The position numbers were made by a program, and so were the translations under genes. A stretch of 64,000 bases of DNA from Candidatus Moranbacteria bacterium GW2011_GWC2_40_12 (GTDB lineage: Bacteria; Patescibacteria; Paceibacteria; Moranbacterales; UBA11712): assembly GCA_000995965.1 (NCBI GenBank), contig LBYD01000001.1, positions 248,001-312,000 on the forward strand, read 5' to 3'. Below, in pieces: positions 63,747 to 64,000 of the stretch (position 1 is the first letter of the stretch; each line of letters opens with the position of its first letter). A model generated the notes under the pieces. That model worked only from the letters and a program-made list of their open reading frames with translations, searched no databases and had not been told where the DNA came from.

Positions 63747-64000
63747 TTAAATTTTGAATTTTATTCTCTGTAGAATGAAATATGCAGCAGAAAAGATTGC
63801 GATAAAAACCATCTTTCCGATCGCGTTTAAATTCAGTGCCGCAAGCCCAACAATCATGCCAAAAACACATACCAATACCACGATCTGCTTTTCGCCTAGT
63901 CCCAATTTTAGCAGTTTGTGATGAAGATGTCGACTGTCCCCGCCTGAAAATATGGATCCGCCGGCATGATGCCTTTCCCATATCACACTCACCAGATCCA
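63747..64000 (-). CDS. WecA/MraY-like glycosyl-1-phosphate transferase, C-terminal part
   Basis: The 5' part is beyond the window. The visible 84 residues start VSVIWERHHAGGSIFSGGDS, then RHLHHKLLKLGLGEKQIV and three helices (VCVFGMIVGLAALNLN; MVFIAIFSAAYFILQRI). GGDSRHLHHKLL is the cytoplasmic loop-V signature of polyprenyl-phosphate GlcNAc/MurNAc-1-P transferases (HxHH). It initiates a cell-surface glycan on undecaprenyl phosphate. The substrate sugar cannot be told from the C-terminus. Confidence 0.82.
   Translation of the reverse strand, partial: DLVSVIWERHHAGGSIFSGGDSRHLHHKLLKLGLGEKQIVVLVCVFGMIVGLAALNLNAIGKMVFIAIFSAAYFILQRIKFKI

Noticed and set aside
1..64000. CRISPR array
   Set aside because: No run of identical 24-40-base repeats with unique spacers of constant length; the palindromes at 56 kb differ from one another and are unevenly spaced. 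No cas genes.

Overview
The window looks like a chromosomal segment of a Patescibacteria (Candidate Phyla Radiation) bacterium, probably of the Parcubacteria-like lineages. Supporting signs are DUF4012, lamin-tail and SipW/TasA-type surface proteins, a VirD4-like ATPase with a zinc-ribbon tail, a sigma-region-4 plus HARE-HTH regulator, a short AlaRS without the C-Ala domain, and intergenic GCCTGCC-type hairpins that can be translated in frame (LPTGRQAG). Nearly all genes lie on the minus strand. The code appears to be standard, with TGA used as a stop. The lineage is inferred from gene content only.

Layout. 1-1.5 kb: the 5' part of a DUF4012 envelope protein and a small coiled-coil protein. 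1.6-3.5 kb: three consecutive promoter/terminator units with only tiny ORFs and strong RNA hairpins. 3.5-4.2 kb: the first of three REP-associated tyrosine transposases (RAYT). 4.2-9.9 kb: a MacAB-like ABC export operon. 10-11.6 kb: tRNA-Trp, rpmG, and a tRNA-Thr nested inside a second, interrupted tRNA. 12.3-24.4 kb: a surface/matrix region with a lamin-tail protein, SipW-type signal peptidase, three TasA/camelysin-like proteins, a 946-aa repeat protein and two small relatives. 25-32.5 kb: two polysaccharide deacetylases, a PgaC/chitin-synthase-like glycosyltransferase, paralogous lectin-like proteins and a phosphoesterase. 32.7-46 kb: alaS, mnmA, a VirD4-like pair, the sigma-like regulator, secDF, a SemiSWEET, a Nudix hydrolase and the second RAYT. 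46-52 kb: secreted protein, TraT-like lipoprotein, PolX, ispG and Cys-rich mini-proteins. 52-56.8 kb: P-type ATPase, third RAYT, PilX-like pilin and an array of different palindromes. 56.8-64 kb: HtrA, pyruvate:ferredoxin oxidoreductase with ferredoxin, DsbA, DUF192 and the C-terminus of a WecA/MraY-type transferase.

How it works together. The 12-32 kb region resembles a biofilm-matrix programme: SipW-processed TasA-like fibres beside a synthase/deacetylase exopolysaccharide module. Two of its transcription units share an unusual upstream element and long leaders with small ORFs and terminators. The second theme is an active RAYT/REP system. Each transposase is flanked by its own palindrome and carries an in-frame copy inside its own ORF. 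One palindrome family is also in frame inside mnmA, and many diverged relatives are scattered through the window. The third theme is a set of single-gene cassettes (TTGACA promoter, AAGGAGG ribosome site, short Cys-rich or secreted product, strong terminator) between housekeeping operons whose genes mostly lack strong ribosome sites. SecD also carries what looks like a circularly permuted parvulin domain.
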